Assembly (NCBI GenBank): GCA_963729275.1 | Contig: CAVSNH010000005.1 | Coordinates: 1 to 64,000, forward strand | DNA: 64,000 nucleotides | Source of the DNA: CAVSNH01 sp963729275 | GTDB lineage: Bacteria; Actinomycetota; Acidimicrobiia; Acidimicrobiales; RAAP-2 | Direction: 5' to 3' | Part shown: piece by piece, positions 17,700-27,339 of the stretch | Numbering within the stretch: position 1 is the stretch's first letter | How the letters are laid out: each line of letters opens with the position of its first letter | The notes under the pieces: model-generated | What the model saw: only the letters and a program-made list of their open reading frames with translations | Database searches by the model: none | What the model was told of the DNA's origin: nothing | Made by a program: the position numbers and the translations under genes

Positions 17700-20696
17700 A
17701 TGCCGAAGGCGGATCTCGACCCCACTGTGTCCGACGACCTTCCGGAGCCGCCTCCCACTGCGGCCCCGGGCAGGTCGTCGCGGGCCGGGGCCCGGGCGAA
17801 GCCCCTGGTCATCGTCGAGTCTCCGGCCAAGGCCAAGACGATCGCCGGCCTCCTCGGGCCCGACTACCTGGTCGAATCGTCCATCGGCCACATCCGCGAC
17901 CTGCCCCGGCGGGCGGACGAGGTGCCGGCCGCCTACAAGGGCGAGCCGTGGAGCCGGCTCGGTGTGGACGTCGACAACGGCTTCAAGCCGCTCTACATCG
18001 TCTCGTCCGAGAAGAAGTCACAGGTGGCCAAACTCAAGCAGCTCGTCAAGCAGGCGAGTGAGGTGTACCTGGCTTCCGATGAGGACCGCGAGGGCGAATC
18101 GATCGCCTGGCACTTGCTCGAGGTCCTCGCCCCCACCGTGCCGGTCAAGCGAATGGTGTTCCACGAGATCACGCGGCCGGCGATCGAACGGGCCGTCCGC
18201 GAATGGCGCGAGCTCGACCGCCGGCTGGTCGACGCCCAAGAGGCCCGCCGCATTCTCGACCGCCTCTACGGCTACGAGGTCTCGCCCGTCTTGTGGAAGA
18301 AGATCATGCCCCGGCTGTCGGCGGGACGCGTCCAGAGCGTGGCCACCCGCATGGTGGTCGAGCGCGAGCGGTCGCGCATCAGCTTCCGATCGGCGGGTTG
18401 GTGGGGCATCGACGGCTCGTTCACAGTGACCCAAACGACCGCCGAGGAGATGGCGCCGAGCACCTTCCGGGCATCGCTCGTGGCCCTCGACGACGTGGCC
18501 CTGGCCTCGGGTCGAGACTTCGACGACTCGGGCCAGCTGCGCCAGCCCGGCTCCGTGGTCGTTCTCGACGAGCAACGGTCGTGTGCCATCGCCGCCGGTC
18601 TCGAGGATGTCCCCTTCGCGGTGCGCTCGGTCACCGAGAAGCCGTTCCGACGGTCGCCATCGGCTCCCTTCATGACCTCGACGCTCCAACAGGAGGCGGG
18701 GCGCAAGCTCCGGTTTTCGTCACGTCGGGCCATGCAGGTCGCCCAGCGTCTGTACGAAGACGGCTGGATCACCTACATGCGCACCGACTCGACGACCTTG
18801 TCGGCCGAGGCGCTCGACGCGGCTCGCAGCCAAGCGCGCGCCCTCTACGGCGCCGACTACGTACCGGCGCAGCCCCGGCGGTACGAGCGCAAGGTGAAGA
18901 ACGCCCAGGAGGCCCACGAGGCCATCCGCCCGGCGGGCGAGACCTTCCGGACGCCTGACGAGGCAGCGCGTCAGTTGTCCGGTGACGAGCTCCGTCTCTA
19001 TGAGCTCGTCTGGAAGCGGACCGTTGCCTCGCAGATGGCCGACGCCACGGGGACGAGCGCTCAGGTCCGGCTGGTGGGCACGGCGACCGGGGCGGTGGCC
19101 GGGCAGGTGGCCGAGTTCTCGGCTTCGGGCAAGGTCATCGAGTTCCCCGGGTACCTGCGCGCCTATGTCGAGGGGGAGGACGATCCCGAGGCAGAGCTGG
19201 CCGACCGCGAGGTCCACCTTCCGCCGGTGTCCGAGGGTGACCCGCTCACCGTTTCCGAGCTCGAGCCCGGAAGCCACGCCACCCAGCCGCCGGCCCGCTA
19301 CACCGAGGCCTCGCTGGTGAAGGCCATGGAAGACCTCGGGGTGGGGCGCCCGTCGACCTATGCGAGCGTCATCGCCACCATCCTCGACCGCGGCTACGTG
19401 TGGAAGAAGGGCACTGCCCTCGTCCCCTCCTTCACCGCCTTCGCCGTGGTCGGCCTGCTCGAGCGTTACTTCACCGCCCTCGTCGATTACGGCTTCACCG
19501 CCTCCATGGAGGACGACCTCGACGCCATCGCCTCGGGGGACGAACAGGCGCTTCCCTGGCTCACCCGGTTCTACTTCGGCACGGCCGCGGCCAACGGAGA
19601 GTCGGGCGGCAAAGGCCACGGCACGGACGGCCACGCCACAAACGGCCGCGGCGCCAGTGACGGGTTCAGCGAGCTGGGCCTCAAGCGCGATGTCAGCACC
19701 TACCTCGGTGAGATCGACGCCCGCGAGATCAACTCCATCCCGATCGGCGTGGGCCACAACGGCGAGGAGATCGTGGCTCGGGTCGGTCGCTACGGCCCCT
19801 ACCTCCAACGCGGCGAGGAGCGGGTGTCCATCCCCGAGGACATGGCGCCGGACGAGCTGACCATCGAGCGGGCCGAGGCCCTGCTCGAGGCGCCCTCCTC
19901 CGACCGCACCCTCGGGACCGACCACGAGACCGGCCTCCCCGTCCAGGTCCGGGCCGGCCGATTCGGCCCCTACGTTCAGCTCGGCGAGGTGGAGGAGGGA
20001 GGGCCGAAGCCGCGGACGTCCTCTCTCTTCGCGTCGATGTCGCCGGCCACCCTCACCCTGGAGCAGGCGCTCGACCTGCTGCGCATCCCGCGGGTGGTGG
20101 GCACCGATCCCGAGAACGGTGAGGACATCGTGGCCCACAACGGCAAGTTCGGGCCCTACCTCAAGCGCGGCAAGGACACTCGCAGCCTCCTCACCGAGGA
20201 CCAGATCCTCACGGTCAGCCTCGACGAGGCGCTGTCCCTCTTTGCCCAGCCGAAGACGCGTGGGCGTACCGCCCGCGGACCCCTGCGCGAGCTCGGCACC
20301 GACCCCGACACCGGGCTGACCATGGTGGTGAAGGACGGGCGTTTCGGACCGTACGTCACCGACGGCACCACCAACGCCTCCCTGCGCCGGGGTGACGACG
20401 TCGAGGAGCTGACCTCCGAGCGGGCCGCTGAGCTGCTAGCCGAACGCCGGGCGGCCGGCCCGTCGACTCGCGGCACGGGTCGTGGGGCGGCCAAGAAGAC
20501 CTCCGTGGCCAAGAAGGCGAGGGGGGCGAAGAAGCCGGGGACGAAGAAGGCAGCCGCGACCAAGAAGGCGGCCGGGACGGGCAGGAAGGCCGCCGGGACG
20601 AGGAAAGCCGCCGGGAAGAAAGCCGCGGCGACGAGGTCCCCGTCCGCCATCGAGACGGGAGCCGGATCGCCGACCGCCGACGAGCCCTCCGGCTGA
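17700..20696 (+). CDS. topA: DNA topoisomerase I
   Basis: Type IA enzyme that relaxes negative supercoils. TOPRIM motifs are VIVESPAKAKTI near residue 37 and SDEDREGESIAWHL; the active-site tyrosine is in WITYMRTDSTTLS. The C-terminal half has four copies of a topoisomerase C-terminal repeat (for example GRFGPYVQLGE, GKFGPYLKRGK and GRFGPYVTDG) in place of zinc fingers, as in other actinobacteria. The last 75 residues form a Lys/Ala-rich histone-like tail (KKAAATKKAAG), which in mycobacterial and Streptomyces TopA raises processivity. The start is ATG 17700; a TTG 12 nt upstream is also in frame. Length is 998 residues. Confidence 0.97.
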   Translation: MPKADLDPTVSDDLPEPPPTAAPGRSSRAGARAKPLVIVESPAKAKTIAGLLGPDYLVESSIGHIRDLPRRADEVPAAYKGEPWSRLGVDVDNGFKPLYIVSSEKKSQVAKLKQLVKQASEVYLASDEDREGESIAWHLLEVLAPTVPVKRMVFHEITRPAIERAVREWRELDRRLVDAQEARRILDRLYGYEVSPVLWKKIMPRLSAGRVQSVATRMVVERERSRISFRSAGWWGIDGSFTVTQTTAEEMAPSTFRASLVALDDVALASGRDFDDSGQLRQPGSVVVLDEQRSCAIAAGLEDVPFAVRSVTEKPFRRSPSAPFMTSTLQQEAGRKLRFSSRRAMQVAQRLYEDGWITYMRTDSTTLSAEALDAARSQARALYGADYVPAQPRRYERKVKNAQEAHEAIRPAGETFRTPDEAARQLSGDELRLYELVWKRTVASQMADATGTSAQVRLVGTATGAVAGQVAEFSASGKVIEFPGYLRAYVEGEDDPEAELADREVHLPPVSEGDPLTVSELEPGSHATQPPARYTEASLVKAMEDLGVGRPSTYASVIATILDRGYVWKKGTALVPSFTAFAVVGLLERYFTALVDYGFTASMEDDLDAIASGDEQALPWLTRFYFGTAAANGESGGKGHGTDGHATNGRGASDGFSELGLKRDVSTYLGEIDAREINSIPIGVGHNGEEIVARVGRYGPYLQRGEERVSIPEDMAPDELTIERAEALLEAPSSDRTLGTDHETGLPVQVRAGRFGPYVQLGEVEEGGPKPRTSSLFASMSPATLTLEQALDLLRIPRVVGTDPENGEDIVAHNGKFGPYLKRGKDTRSLLTEDQILTVSLDEALSLFAQPKTRGRTARGPLRELGTDPDTGLTMVVKDGRFGPYVTDGTTNASLRRGDDVEELTSERAAELLAERRAAGPSTRGTGRGAAKKTSVAKKARGAKKPGTKKAAATKKAAGTGRKAAGTRKAAGKKAAATRSPSAIETGAGSPTADEPSG

Positions 20697-20748
20697 GACA
20701 TGCCAGCCCGGAGCAGGCCCCGGGGGTCGCCTGCGGCCGCGTCCTGCG

Positions 20749-21372
20749 GTGAGTGACGGTCGCGCCGGTCGGTTGATCGCGGTCGAGGGCATCGACGGCT
20801 GCGGCAAGACCACTCAGGCTGGCCTCCTGGCGGCGCGGCTCGATGCACTGCTGACCTTCGAGCCCGGCGCCACCGCTCTCGGGTCCGAACTGCGTCGGCT
20901 CGTGCTCGAGGCGAAGACCATGCCCATCGACGACCGCACGGAGGCTCTCTTGATGGTGGCCGACCGCGCCCAGCACGTGGCCGAGGTGGTGGCGCCGGCC
21001 CTGGCCGACGGGCGTTGGGTGGTGACCGACCGTTTTACGGCGTCGACCCTCGCCTACCAGGGCTACGGACGCGGCCTTCCCCTGGCCGAGCTGCGCGCCC
21101 TGGCCGACTGGGCGGGTGGCGGCCTGGTCGCCGACCTCACCGTCCTCATCGACATGCCGGTCGAGGTGGCCGAGCGTCGCTTTCCGCCAGAGAAGGCCGA
21201 CCGCATCGAGGGGTCAGCTCGGGGGTTCAGAGACCGAGTGGCCGACGGCTACCGCCGGTTGGCGGCGGACGACCCCACCGGCTGGGTCGTCATCGACGGC
21301 ACCGGCTCGGTCGATGGCGTGGCTGCCGCTGTGTGGTCCGCCGTCGGAGATGTGCTGGACGTGGCCCGATGA
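20749..21372 (+). CDS. tmk: Thymidylate kinase
   Basis: It phosphorylates dTMP to dTDP for DNA synthesis. The P-loop IAVEGIDGCGKTTQ is near residues 10-23, the substrate motif TDRFTASTLAYQG is in the middle, and the LID-side acidic segment is AERRFPPEKADRIE. The 207-residue length is standard. The GTG start gives VSDGRAGRLIAVEG. The family's dTMP-binding DRY motif reads DRF here, a common variant. The stop overlaps the start of the next gene in an ATGA, indicating translational coupling to holB. topA lies 52 bp upstream. Confidence 0.95.
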   Translation: MSDGRAGRLIAVEGIDGCGKTTQAGLLAARLDALLTFEPGATALGSELRRLVLEAKTMPIDDRTEALLMVADRAQHVAEVVAPALADGRWVVTDRFTASTLAYQGYGRGLPLAELRALADWAGGGLVADLTVLIDMPVEVAERRFPPEKADRIEGSARGFRDRVADGYRRLAADDPTGWVVIDGTGSVDGVAAAVWSAVGDVLDVAR

Positions 21373-22490
21373 CCGATGCACCGGCCGTCGCATCGCCCGA
21401 GCGACTGTTCTCCGAAGTGGTCGGTCAGCACGCAGCCGTGGCCCAGCTGGTCACTGCGGCCGCCCGCCCGGTGCACGCCTACCTGCTGCAAGGGCCCCCC
21501 GGCTCGGGCAAACGGGCGGCGTCGGCGGCCTTCGCGGCCGCACTGCTCTGCCCATCGGGCGGCTGCGGCGTCTGCGACACCTGCCGTCGTGTGATGGCCG
21601 GTACGCATCCCGACGTGGTCGTCGTGGAGCGAGCCGGAGCCAGCCTCGACGTCGACGCCGCCCGGTCGGTCGTCGCCCGCGCCCAGCGGCGTCCGTTCGA
21701 GGCAGACCGACAGGTGGTCGTCATCCCCGACGTGCACTTGGCCGAACGCGCCGCACCGGCACTGCTCAAGACGCTCGAGGAACCTCCGCCGTCGACGGTG
21801 TTCGTGCTCCTGGCCGAGGACATGCCCCCGTCACTGGCCACGGTGGCCAGCCGTTGCGCGACCATCCTGTTCCTGCCGCTCTCGGAGAGCACTGTGGCGT
21901 CCTGGCTCGTGACCAAAGGGATCGACGAGGAGCGGGCCCTGGCCGTGGCCGTGGCCTCGGGCGGCCGGCTGGACCGGGCGCGGTTGCTCGCCGAGGACCC
22001 GGCCTTCGAGGAACGCCGGCAGCGCTGGCGCTCGGTGCCGCAACGGCTCGACGGCACGGGTGCGGCTGCTGCCCAGGTGGCGGCCGACCTGTTGTCGCTG
22101 ACCGGTGAGGCCCTCGGCCCCCTCCGCGAGCAACACGCCGCCGAGCGCGCCGACATGGAGGCCCGGGCCGAGGCGACGGGTACCAATGTGTCCACGCCGC
22201 GTCGCCAAGTCGAGGAACGGCACCGTCGTGAGGAGCGCCGCTGGCAGACCGACGAGTTGCGCGTCGGCCTGGCCGCGTTGGCCGGCGTCTACCGGGACCG
22301 CTTGCTGGCGTCGGTGGGGGCGGGCGACGACGAGAGCTCGCTCGGCCCGGTCGCCCGGACGGCGGAAGAGCGCCGAGCTGCCCGTCACGTGCGCGCCATC
22401 GAGGAGTGCTCCATCGGCCTCGACCGCAACGCGCAGGAGGGTCTGCTCATGGAAGCCCTCATGGTGGAGCTGTCGGACATGCTCGAGTGA
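21369..22490 (+). CDS. holB: DNA polymerase III subunit delta prime
   Basis: Clamp-loader subunit of the replicative polymerase, 373 residues. The AAA+ N-terminal domain starts FSEVVGQHAAVAQL. It carries the degenerate P-loop GPPGSGKRAAS, where Arg replaces the usual Thr/Ser as expected for a non-hydrolysing delta prime, and a zinc-binding cysteine cluster CPSGGCGVCDTC. Sensor and interaction motifs LLKTLEEPPPSTVF and SRCATILF follow. It is coupled to tmk by a 4-nt overlap. A tRNA gene follows 49 bp downstream. Confidence 0.93.
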   Translation: MTDAPAVASPERLFSEVVGQHAAVAQLVTAAARPVHAYLLQGPPGSGKRAASAAFAAALLCPSGGCGVCDTCRRVMAGTHPDVVVVERAGASLDVDAARSVVARAQRRPFEADRQVVVIPDVHLAERAAPALLKTLEEPPPSTVFVLLAEDMPPSLATVASRCATILFLPLSESTVASWLVTKGIDEERALAVAVASGGRLDRARLLAEDPAFEERRQRWRSVPQRLDGTGAAAAQVAADLLSLTGEALGPLREQHAAERADMEARAEATGTNVSTPRRQVEERHRREERRWQTDELRVGLAALAGVYRDRLLASVGAGDDESSLGPVARTAEERRAARHVRAIEECSIGLDRNAQEGLLMEALMVELSDMLE

Positions 22491-22539
22491 CACACAGCGT
22501 CGGGACCTCGACTGAGCGTCGGGTAGCGTGAATGCCTTC

Positions 22540-22615
22540 GCCTGGGTAGCTCAGACGGCAGAGCAACGCACTCGTAATGCGTAGGTCAGGAGTTCGATTC
22601 TCCTCCCAGGCTCCA
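22540..22615 (+). tRNA. tRNA-Thr (anticodon CGT)
   Basis: All four arms fold. The acceptor GCCTGGG pairs with CCCAGGC, the anticodon stem ACGCA/TGCGT encloses CTCGTAA with anticodon CGT at 22573-22575, and the T-loop is TTCGATT. The 3' CCA is encoded after discriminator T. It reads ACG codons. Confidence 0.96.
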
Positions 22616-22847
22616 TCCCCATCTGCTCGCCTCGTCGCGGCAGCTCGCGGCAGCGGGTAGCCCTTCCGAGGGCTGACGGTAGATTGCCACGTGACATGCA
22701 ATCGGCCGGCCGGATCTCGTCGTGCTCGTAATACCCGATCGGGCCGGCCCGGCCCGGCCGGTGCCGACCACGCCTCCTCGACCGGCAGGATCTGTCCGTC
22801 GAACGACCAACATCGACTCGAGTCGGCCGGACGGTTTAGACCGAGAT

Positions 22848-23750
22848 GTGGTCGTCGATGCCCGTGCCCGGGACTTGAGGGCCGGCTCGCCCGCGGCCGA
22901 CGGCGACGACCGACAGCACCTTTTCGCTCGGATCGCACCCGATCGGACTCTGCTCGAGATCGCCGCCGATCCGCCCGAGCCTCGACTCGACGCCCTGGTC
23001 GGCGCCCGAGTGGGAGGTGGCTTCCGAGCCCGCGTGACCGAGCGACTTGCGGACCTCGCCGAGGCCCGGACCTTGCTCCACGCGCTGCTCGACGACTTCC
23101 CCGGTGCCGCCCTGGTTTCGGGCTACGCCCTCCAGAGGGGAGGCTCGGCGCTCATCCCGACCGGTGGCCCGGGAGGCGAGGGGTTCCGTCAGCACATCCT
23201 CGGCTCGGAGGACATGTGCGCCGGATGGGCGGGATCGGGCAGCATCCTGGTGGCGTTTCGCGACCATGACACCGTCCCGACCCCCATGGGACCGGCCGCT
23301 CCGAGCCTCGAAGGCAACGGCGACTCTTTGGCCTGGCACGAGATGGCACCCCTGGCCGACGGCGCCACCCGCCGACGTCGCCGGCTCGACCTTGTGCCGA
23401 CGGTGGCCGTCCCTTCGGGGTGGGCGTTCGACTCGCATTTCCGCGATTCCTATTGCGACGAGCACGGCACAGAGACAGTGCTTCATGAATACCTGGTCGA
23501 CGGTTGGCTCGACGAGGGCGGCCGCCACATCGGGGGAGCTCACGCCGAAGCGAGGGTTCTCCCCTGGATCGAGTGCCCGGCGGCCATCGCCAGTGCCGAT
23601 CGCCTGGCCGGCCGCTCGCTCGGCGAGTTGCGCCGCCAGGTGCGCACCGAGTTCGTCGGCACCAGCACCTGCACCCATCTCAACGACATGTTCCGCTTCC
23701 TCTCGGACCTTCTTCCGCTGCTCGAGATGGCCGACCGGTCGGCTGCCTGA
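22848..23750 (+). CDS. DUF2889 family protein
   Basis: The C-terminal 200 residues match the DUF2889 pattern: RRRLDLVPT, HFRDSYCDEHGTETVLHEY, LPWIECPAAIASADRLAG and the conserved CTHLNDMFR near the end. The His, Asp and Cys positions suggest a metal-binding or catalytic role, but the family's function is unknown. The N-terminal third is poorly conserved and the start is uncertain; GTG 22848 is used because a TTTAGA hexamer precedes it by 7 nt, while a GTG at 22722 is also in frame. DUF2889 genes often lie near CoA-transferase and acyl-CoA genes, and here the next gene is a CaiB-type CoA-transferase. Confidence 0.8.
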   Translation: MVVDARARDLRAGSPAADGDDRQHLFARIAPDRTLLEIAADPPEPRLDALVGARVGGGFRARVTERLADLAEARTLLHALLDDFPGAALVSGYALQRGGSALIPTGGPGGEGFRQHILGSEDMCAGWAGSGSILVAFRDHDTVPTPMGPAAPSLEGNGDSLAWHEMAPLADGATRRRRRLDLVPTVAVPSGWAFDSHFRDSYCDEHGTETVLHEYLVDGWLDEGGRHIGGAHAEARVLPWIECPAAIASADRLAGRSLGELRRQVRTEFVGTSTCTHLNDMFRFLSDLLPLLEMADRSAA

Positions 23751-23863
23751 CGGAATGGAGCGCCTATCCATCTCCCGTGAGTTCGAAGGTACTCAGCGCG
23801 ATCGGACATGATCGTGGCCGCAGCGGGCGCGACTTCGTCCCCGAATCCAACTGGAGAAGAGAA

Positions 23864-25093
23864 ATGATCGACATCATGAAAGGCGTTCGCATCCTCGAAG
23901 TCGCCGAGCACACCTTTGTCCCGGCGGCCTCGGCCATCCTGGCCGATTGGGGTGCCGAGGTCATCAAGGTCGAGCCGTCGGAGAGAGGCGACGCCATGCG
24001 CGGTCTTGCCTCGAGCGGTGTCATGAAGATGGGTGGTGACGTCCACGTCCTCCTCGAGCACTCGAACCGCGGCAAGAAGAGCATCGGCATCGACCTAAGG
24101 ACCCAAAAGGGGGTCGACGTGGTCTACAAGCTGGCGTCGACCTGTGACGTGTTCCTCACCAACAAGCTCCCGGCTGTCCGCAAGAAGCTGCACATCGAGA
24201 TCGACGACATCCGCGCTCACAACCCGGACATCATCTACGTGGCCGGGACAGGAGGCGGTGAGCGTGGGCCCGAAGCCGACAAGGGCGGCTATGACTTCTT
24301 GAGCTACTGGTGCCGTGCCGCCAGTGCCATGGGTTGCACGCCGCCGGACGCCGAGGGACTGGTCGGCCAACCCGGTCCCGGCTACGGCGATTCGATCGGC
24401 GGCATGACCATCGCCGGCGGGATCATGGGGGCGCTGTTCCATCGGGAGCGAACGGGGGAGGCCATTTCGGTCGACGTCTCGCTCCTCGGTGTGGGCCTCT
24501 GGGCCATGAGTCCGGCCATCGCCCTCTCACTCCAGATGGGCTTTCCCTGGCGACCGCCCAAAGCCGGCTCGGGCAGCCTGGGGCCGCCCGGCAACCCGCT
24601 GGTGGGCACGTTCCGGACGTCGGATGACCGCTTCATCGCCCTGTCCTGCCTTCAGGGCTTCAAGTACTGGCCGGGTGCCTGTCGGGTCATCGGGCGCCAG
24701 GACCTCATCGATGACGAGCGGTTCTCGTCCCACGAGAGCCTGGCGGCCAACGCCGGCGAGGCCCGCGAGATCGTGACCGCGGTGATCGCCTCGGCTCCGC
24801 TCGCCGAATGGCGCGAACGCCTGGCCGACTTCGACGGGCAGTGGTCGGTGGCTCAGGACAGCCTCGAGGTGGTGGACGATCCCCAGGTGGTGGCGAACGG
24901 CTTGCTGGGCGAGACGGCTACCGCCGCCGGCATCCCCTTCCGACTGGTGACGACCCCCGTGCAGTTCGGCGGCGAGCCCGCCCCCCCCAAGCGGGCCCCT
25001 GACTTCAACGAGCACTGTGACGAGGTGTTGGCGAGCATCGACTACGACATCGAGTCCGTTGTCGAACTCAAGGTGGAGGGTGTGGTGGCCTGA
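23864..25093 (+). CDS. CaiB/BaiF family (class III) CoA-transferase
   Basis: It moves CoA between carboxylic acids through an aspartyl-CoA thioester. The 409-residue protein has the family N-terminus GVRILEVAEHTFVPAASAILADWGAEVIKVEP. IGIDLRTQKG and the segment YGDSIGGMTIAGG follow; the Asp of YGDS is the likely catalytic nucleophile. ISVDVSLLGVGLWAMSP follows that. An AGAAGAGA purine tract precedes the ATG. The substrate is unknown; relatives act on carnitine, bile acids, aromatic succinates and 2-methylacyl-CoAs. With the DUF2889 protein and the amidohydrolase it may form a degradation cluster. Confidence 0.92.
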   Translation: MIDIMKGVRILEVAEHTFVPAASAILADWGAEVIKVEPSERGDAMRGLASSGVMKMGGDVHVLLEHSNRGKKSIGIDLRTQKGVDVVYKLASTCDVFLTNKLPAVRKKLHIEIDDIRAHNPDIIYVAGTGGGERGPEADKGGYDFLSYWCRAASAMGCTPPDAEGLVGQPGPGYGDSIGGMTIAGGIMGALFHRERTGEAISVDVSLLGVGLWAMSPAIALSLQMGFPWRPPKAGSGSLGPPGNPLVGTFRTSDDRFIALSCLQGFKYWPGACRVIGRQDLIDDERFSSHESLAANAGEAREIVTAVIASAPLAEWRERLADFDGQWSVAQDSLEVVDDPQVVANGLLGETATAAGIPFRLVTTPVQFGGEPAPPKRAPDFNEHCDEVLASIDYDIESVVELKVEGVVA

Positions 25094-25165
25094 GCCCCGG
25101 GCCGGTGGGCGATCCGGATCAGGAACCCTTGGTAGGTGCCGGGCCCCGAGGGCTCCGGCCGGTCG

Positions 25166-26299
25166 TCAGGTCCCGAGCAGCGCCACGACGTTGTCGTGGA
25201 AGAGGCCGGGCGACCCCTCCGGCGAGCTGTCCCGGGCGTAGTCCTCGAGCGGTGTCGCCGTCCCCTCCGAGTGGGGGTAGTCGCTGCAGCACATGAAGAG
25301 GTCGCCGGAGTTGGCTGTGAGCTTCTCCGGGCGCTCGTACGAGAACGAGGAGACCCGAACCTGACGGCGGAAGTACTCGCTCGGTCGCATGGTGAGCTCG
25401 GCCGGTGACTGCCCATTGAGGGCGGTCGTGAACTCCCAGCCGCCGTCGAGCATGCGCAAGTAGAGCGGGACCCAGATCGAGGCGAGCTCGACGATGCCGA
25501 CGCGGAGCTCCGGATAGCGCTCGAGCACGCCGTTCACGATGAGGTCGGTCACGGCCACGGCCGGCGGCACCCACAGGAAGATCGACTCCAAGGCAGGGAT
25601 GGTCGCCTCCTCCGGGTCAGGATAGAAGGCCTCGTCGAGGATGTGCGGCTGGTCGGCCACGTGGAAGACCGGCGCGACGCCGTGATCAACGAACGCCGCC
25701 CACAGGCGGTCGTGGTCGGGATGGGAGAGCGGGCGCCCGTCCACTGCCGCCGGGGCGATCATGCCGAGCCGCACGCCGGCGCTCGACAGTGCGGCGAGCT
25801 CGGCTTCCAACCAGTCGGGGTCGCGGAGCGTGAGGTGGGCCACGGGATGGAGACGGCCCTGGCCGTCGGCCACGACCGTCGCGCACCAACGGTTCCAGGC
25901 GGACATGTTGGCGGTGAGGGCGGGCAGCTCCGACGAGAGCCGACGCTCCCAGAGCAGACCGAAGTTGGGGAAGAGCACGGCACCGTCGAGCCCCATTTCC
26001 GAGATCTGTCGGACACGGGCGGCCGGCTCCCAGTACTCGACGGGCAGCTCCTCGTCGTAGGCGTACTCGGGCGGCTTCCCCTCCCGGCAGGCCTGGCTCA
26101 TCCGGCCGAGCTCGGCCGTCTGACCTGGATGCTGGACGTGGGCGAGCGACAGCCGCTTGTCCCGCCAGGTGAGCCACGAATAGCCGAGCTCGTCGTCGAC
26201 GATGGTGAGCGCCTCGTGGCGCTTCGACGGGTGGATGTGCTCGGACCACAGCGAACGGGACTCGAAGAGGTGCTGGTCCGAGTCGATGACGGCCACCAT
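25166..26299 (-). CDS. Amidohydrolase-2 family metal-dependent hydrolase
   Basis: TIM-barrel hydrolase or decarboxylase of 377 residues. The first strand ends VIDSDQHLFES, the family's DxH metal motif. Other conserved stretches are NMSAWNRWCATVV, HPVAHLTLRDPDW, PVFHVADQPH for the second metal histidine, and CCSDYPHSEG, whose Asp is the expected catalytic acid. Members include ACMSD-like decarboxylases and uncharacterised hydrolases of aromatic or terpenoid degradation. It converges on the CoA-transferase gene with a 72-bp gap. Confidence 0.87.
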   Translation of the reverse strand: MVAVIDSDQHLFESRSLWSEHIHPSKRHEALTIVDDELGYSWLTWRDKRLSLAHVQHPGQTAELGRMSQACREGKPPEYAYDEELPVEYWEPAARVRQISEMGLDGAVLFPNFGLLWERRLSSELPALTANMSAWNRWCATVVADGQGRLHPVAHLTLRDPDWLEAELAALSSAGVRLGMIAPAAVDGRPLSHPDHDRLWAAFVDHGVAPVFHVADQPHILDEAFYPDPEEATIPALESIFLWVPPAVAVTDLIVNGVLERYPELRVGIVELASIWVPLYLRMLDGGWEFTTALNGQSPAELTMRPSEYFRRQVRVSSFSYERPEKLTANSGDLFMCCSDYPHSEGTATPLEDYARDSSPEGSPGLFHDNVVALLGT

Positions 26300-26480
26300 G
26301 GCGGTTCATCCTACCCACGCATTGGCCCTTCATCCTTGGGGCTTTCCCGGCGATGGGCCCGCGGCCGGGCAGGCTCGAGGGCTGCAGTGGCGACGTGTGG
26401 AGCTCCTCCCGGGGAGGGCACCGGCGATGCTCACGGCAAAGGTCTGAACGGGTGCGGACGGCACCGCTACCGTCGCGACG

Positions 26481-27290
26481 GTGGGATCGGGTGTCGACGA
26501 CCGGGCGGCCAACCTGGCCTGGTGGCAGGAGGCCGCCATCCTGCATGCGGACAGCCAGTTCTACGACCTCGCTGGCTTCCGCTCGGGCCGTGATCCCATG
26601 CGACCTTTCGAGGTCGAGGAGCTTGGCGACGTGGCCGGCCTCGAGCTGCTGCACTTGCAGTGCCACGTCGGCACGGACACTCTGGCCTGGGCCCGGCGGG
26701 GGGCCACGGTCGTGGGGCTCGACTTCTCTTCCAACGCTATCGACGTGGCCACCCGGCTGGCCCATGACTGCGACCTCGACGCCGAGTTCATCCGGGCCGA
26801 CGTCTACGACGCAGCGGCCGCCCTCGGAGACCGCCACTTCGACATCGTCTACACCGGTGTAGGCGCGCTCAACTGGCTGCCCGACCTCGGCGGTTGGGGG
26901 GAGGTCGTGGCCGACCTGCTCCGACCCGGTGGGGCCCTCTACATCTCCGAGATCCACCCCATGGTCTTCGGGATGGCCGACGACGGCCGGACACTCGCTC
27001 GCAGCATCCTGGATGGTGACTACGAGGCTCTCGATAACCCCGGTGGCACCTACGCGGTGCCGAACGCCGAACTGGCGGGCACGGTGACCTACGAACGGAT
27101 CTACGCCATCAGCGAGGTGTTCACCGCCGTGCGCCGCGCCGGCCTCGACGTCGAACTGCTGCGAGAACACACCTACACCAACGCGCCGTGGCCGTGGGCC
27201 GTCCGAGGTGATGACGGGTTCTACCGAGTGTCGGTCGACGCCCCCGCCTATCCGTTGGCCTACACCCTGCTGGCCCGCAAGCCCCGATGA
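26481..27290 (+). CDS. Class I SAM-dependent methyltransferase
   Basis: The 269-residue protein has a Rossmann methyltransferase core. Motif I is the divergent ELLHLQCHVGTDTLAWAR near residues 53-70, followed by VVGLDFSSNAIDVA, FDIVYTGVGALNWLPDL and LYISEIHPM. The LQCHxGxDT form of motif I is typical of a subfamily of small-molecule methyltransferases with unknown substrates. The GTG start fits the N-terminal helix. It probably shares a transcript with the YjbR-like gene 49 bp downstream. Confidence 0.88.
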   Translation: MGSGVDDRAANLAWWQEAAILHADSQFYDLAGFRSGRDPMRPFEVEELGDVAGLELLHLQCHVGTDTLAWARRGATVVGLDFSSNAIDVATRLAHDCDLDAEFIRADVYDAAAALGDRHFDIVYTGVGALNWLPDLGGWGEVVADLLRPGGALYISEIHPMVFGMADDGRTLARSILDGDYEALDNPGGTYAVPNAELAGTVTYERIYAISEVFTAVRRAGLDVELLREHTYTNAPWPWAVRGDDGFYRVSVDAPAYPLAYTLLARKPR

Positions 27291-27339
27291 CGCCGAGCGA
27301 CGCATCGCGGCTCGGCGGCGTGGCCGGCGGGAGCTGAGG

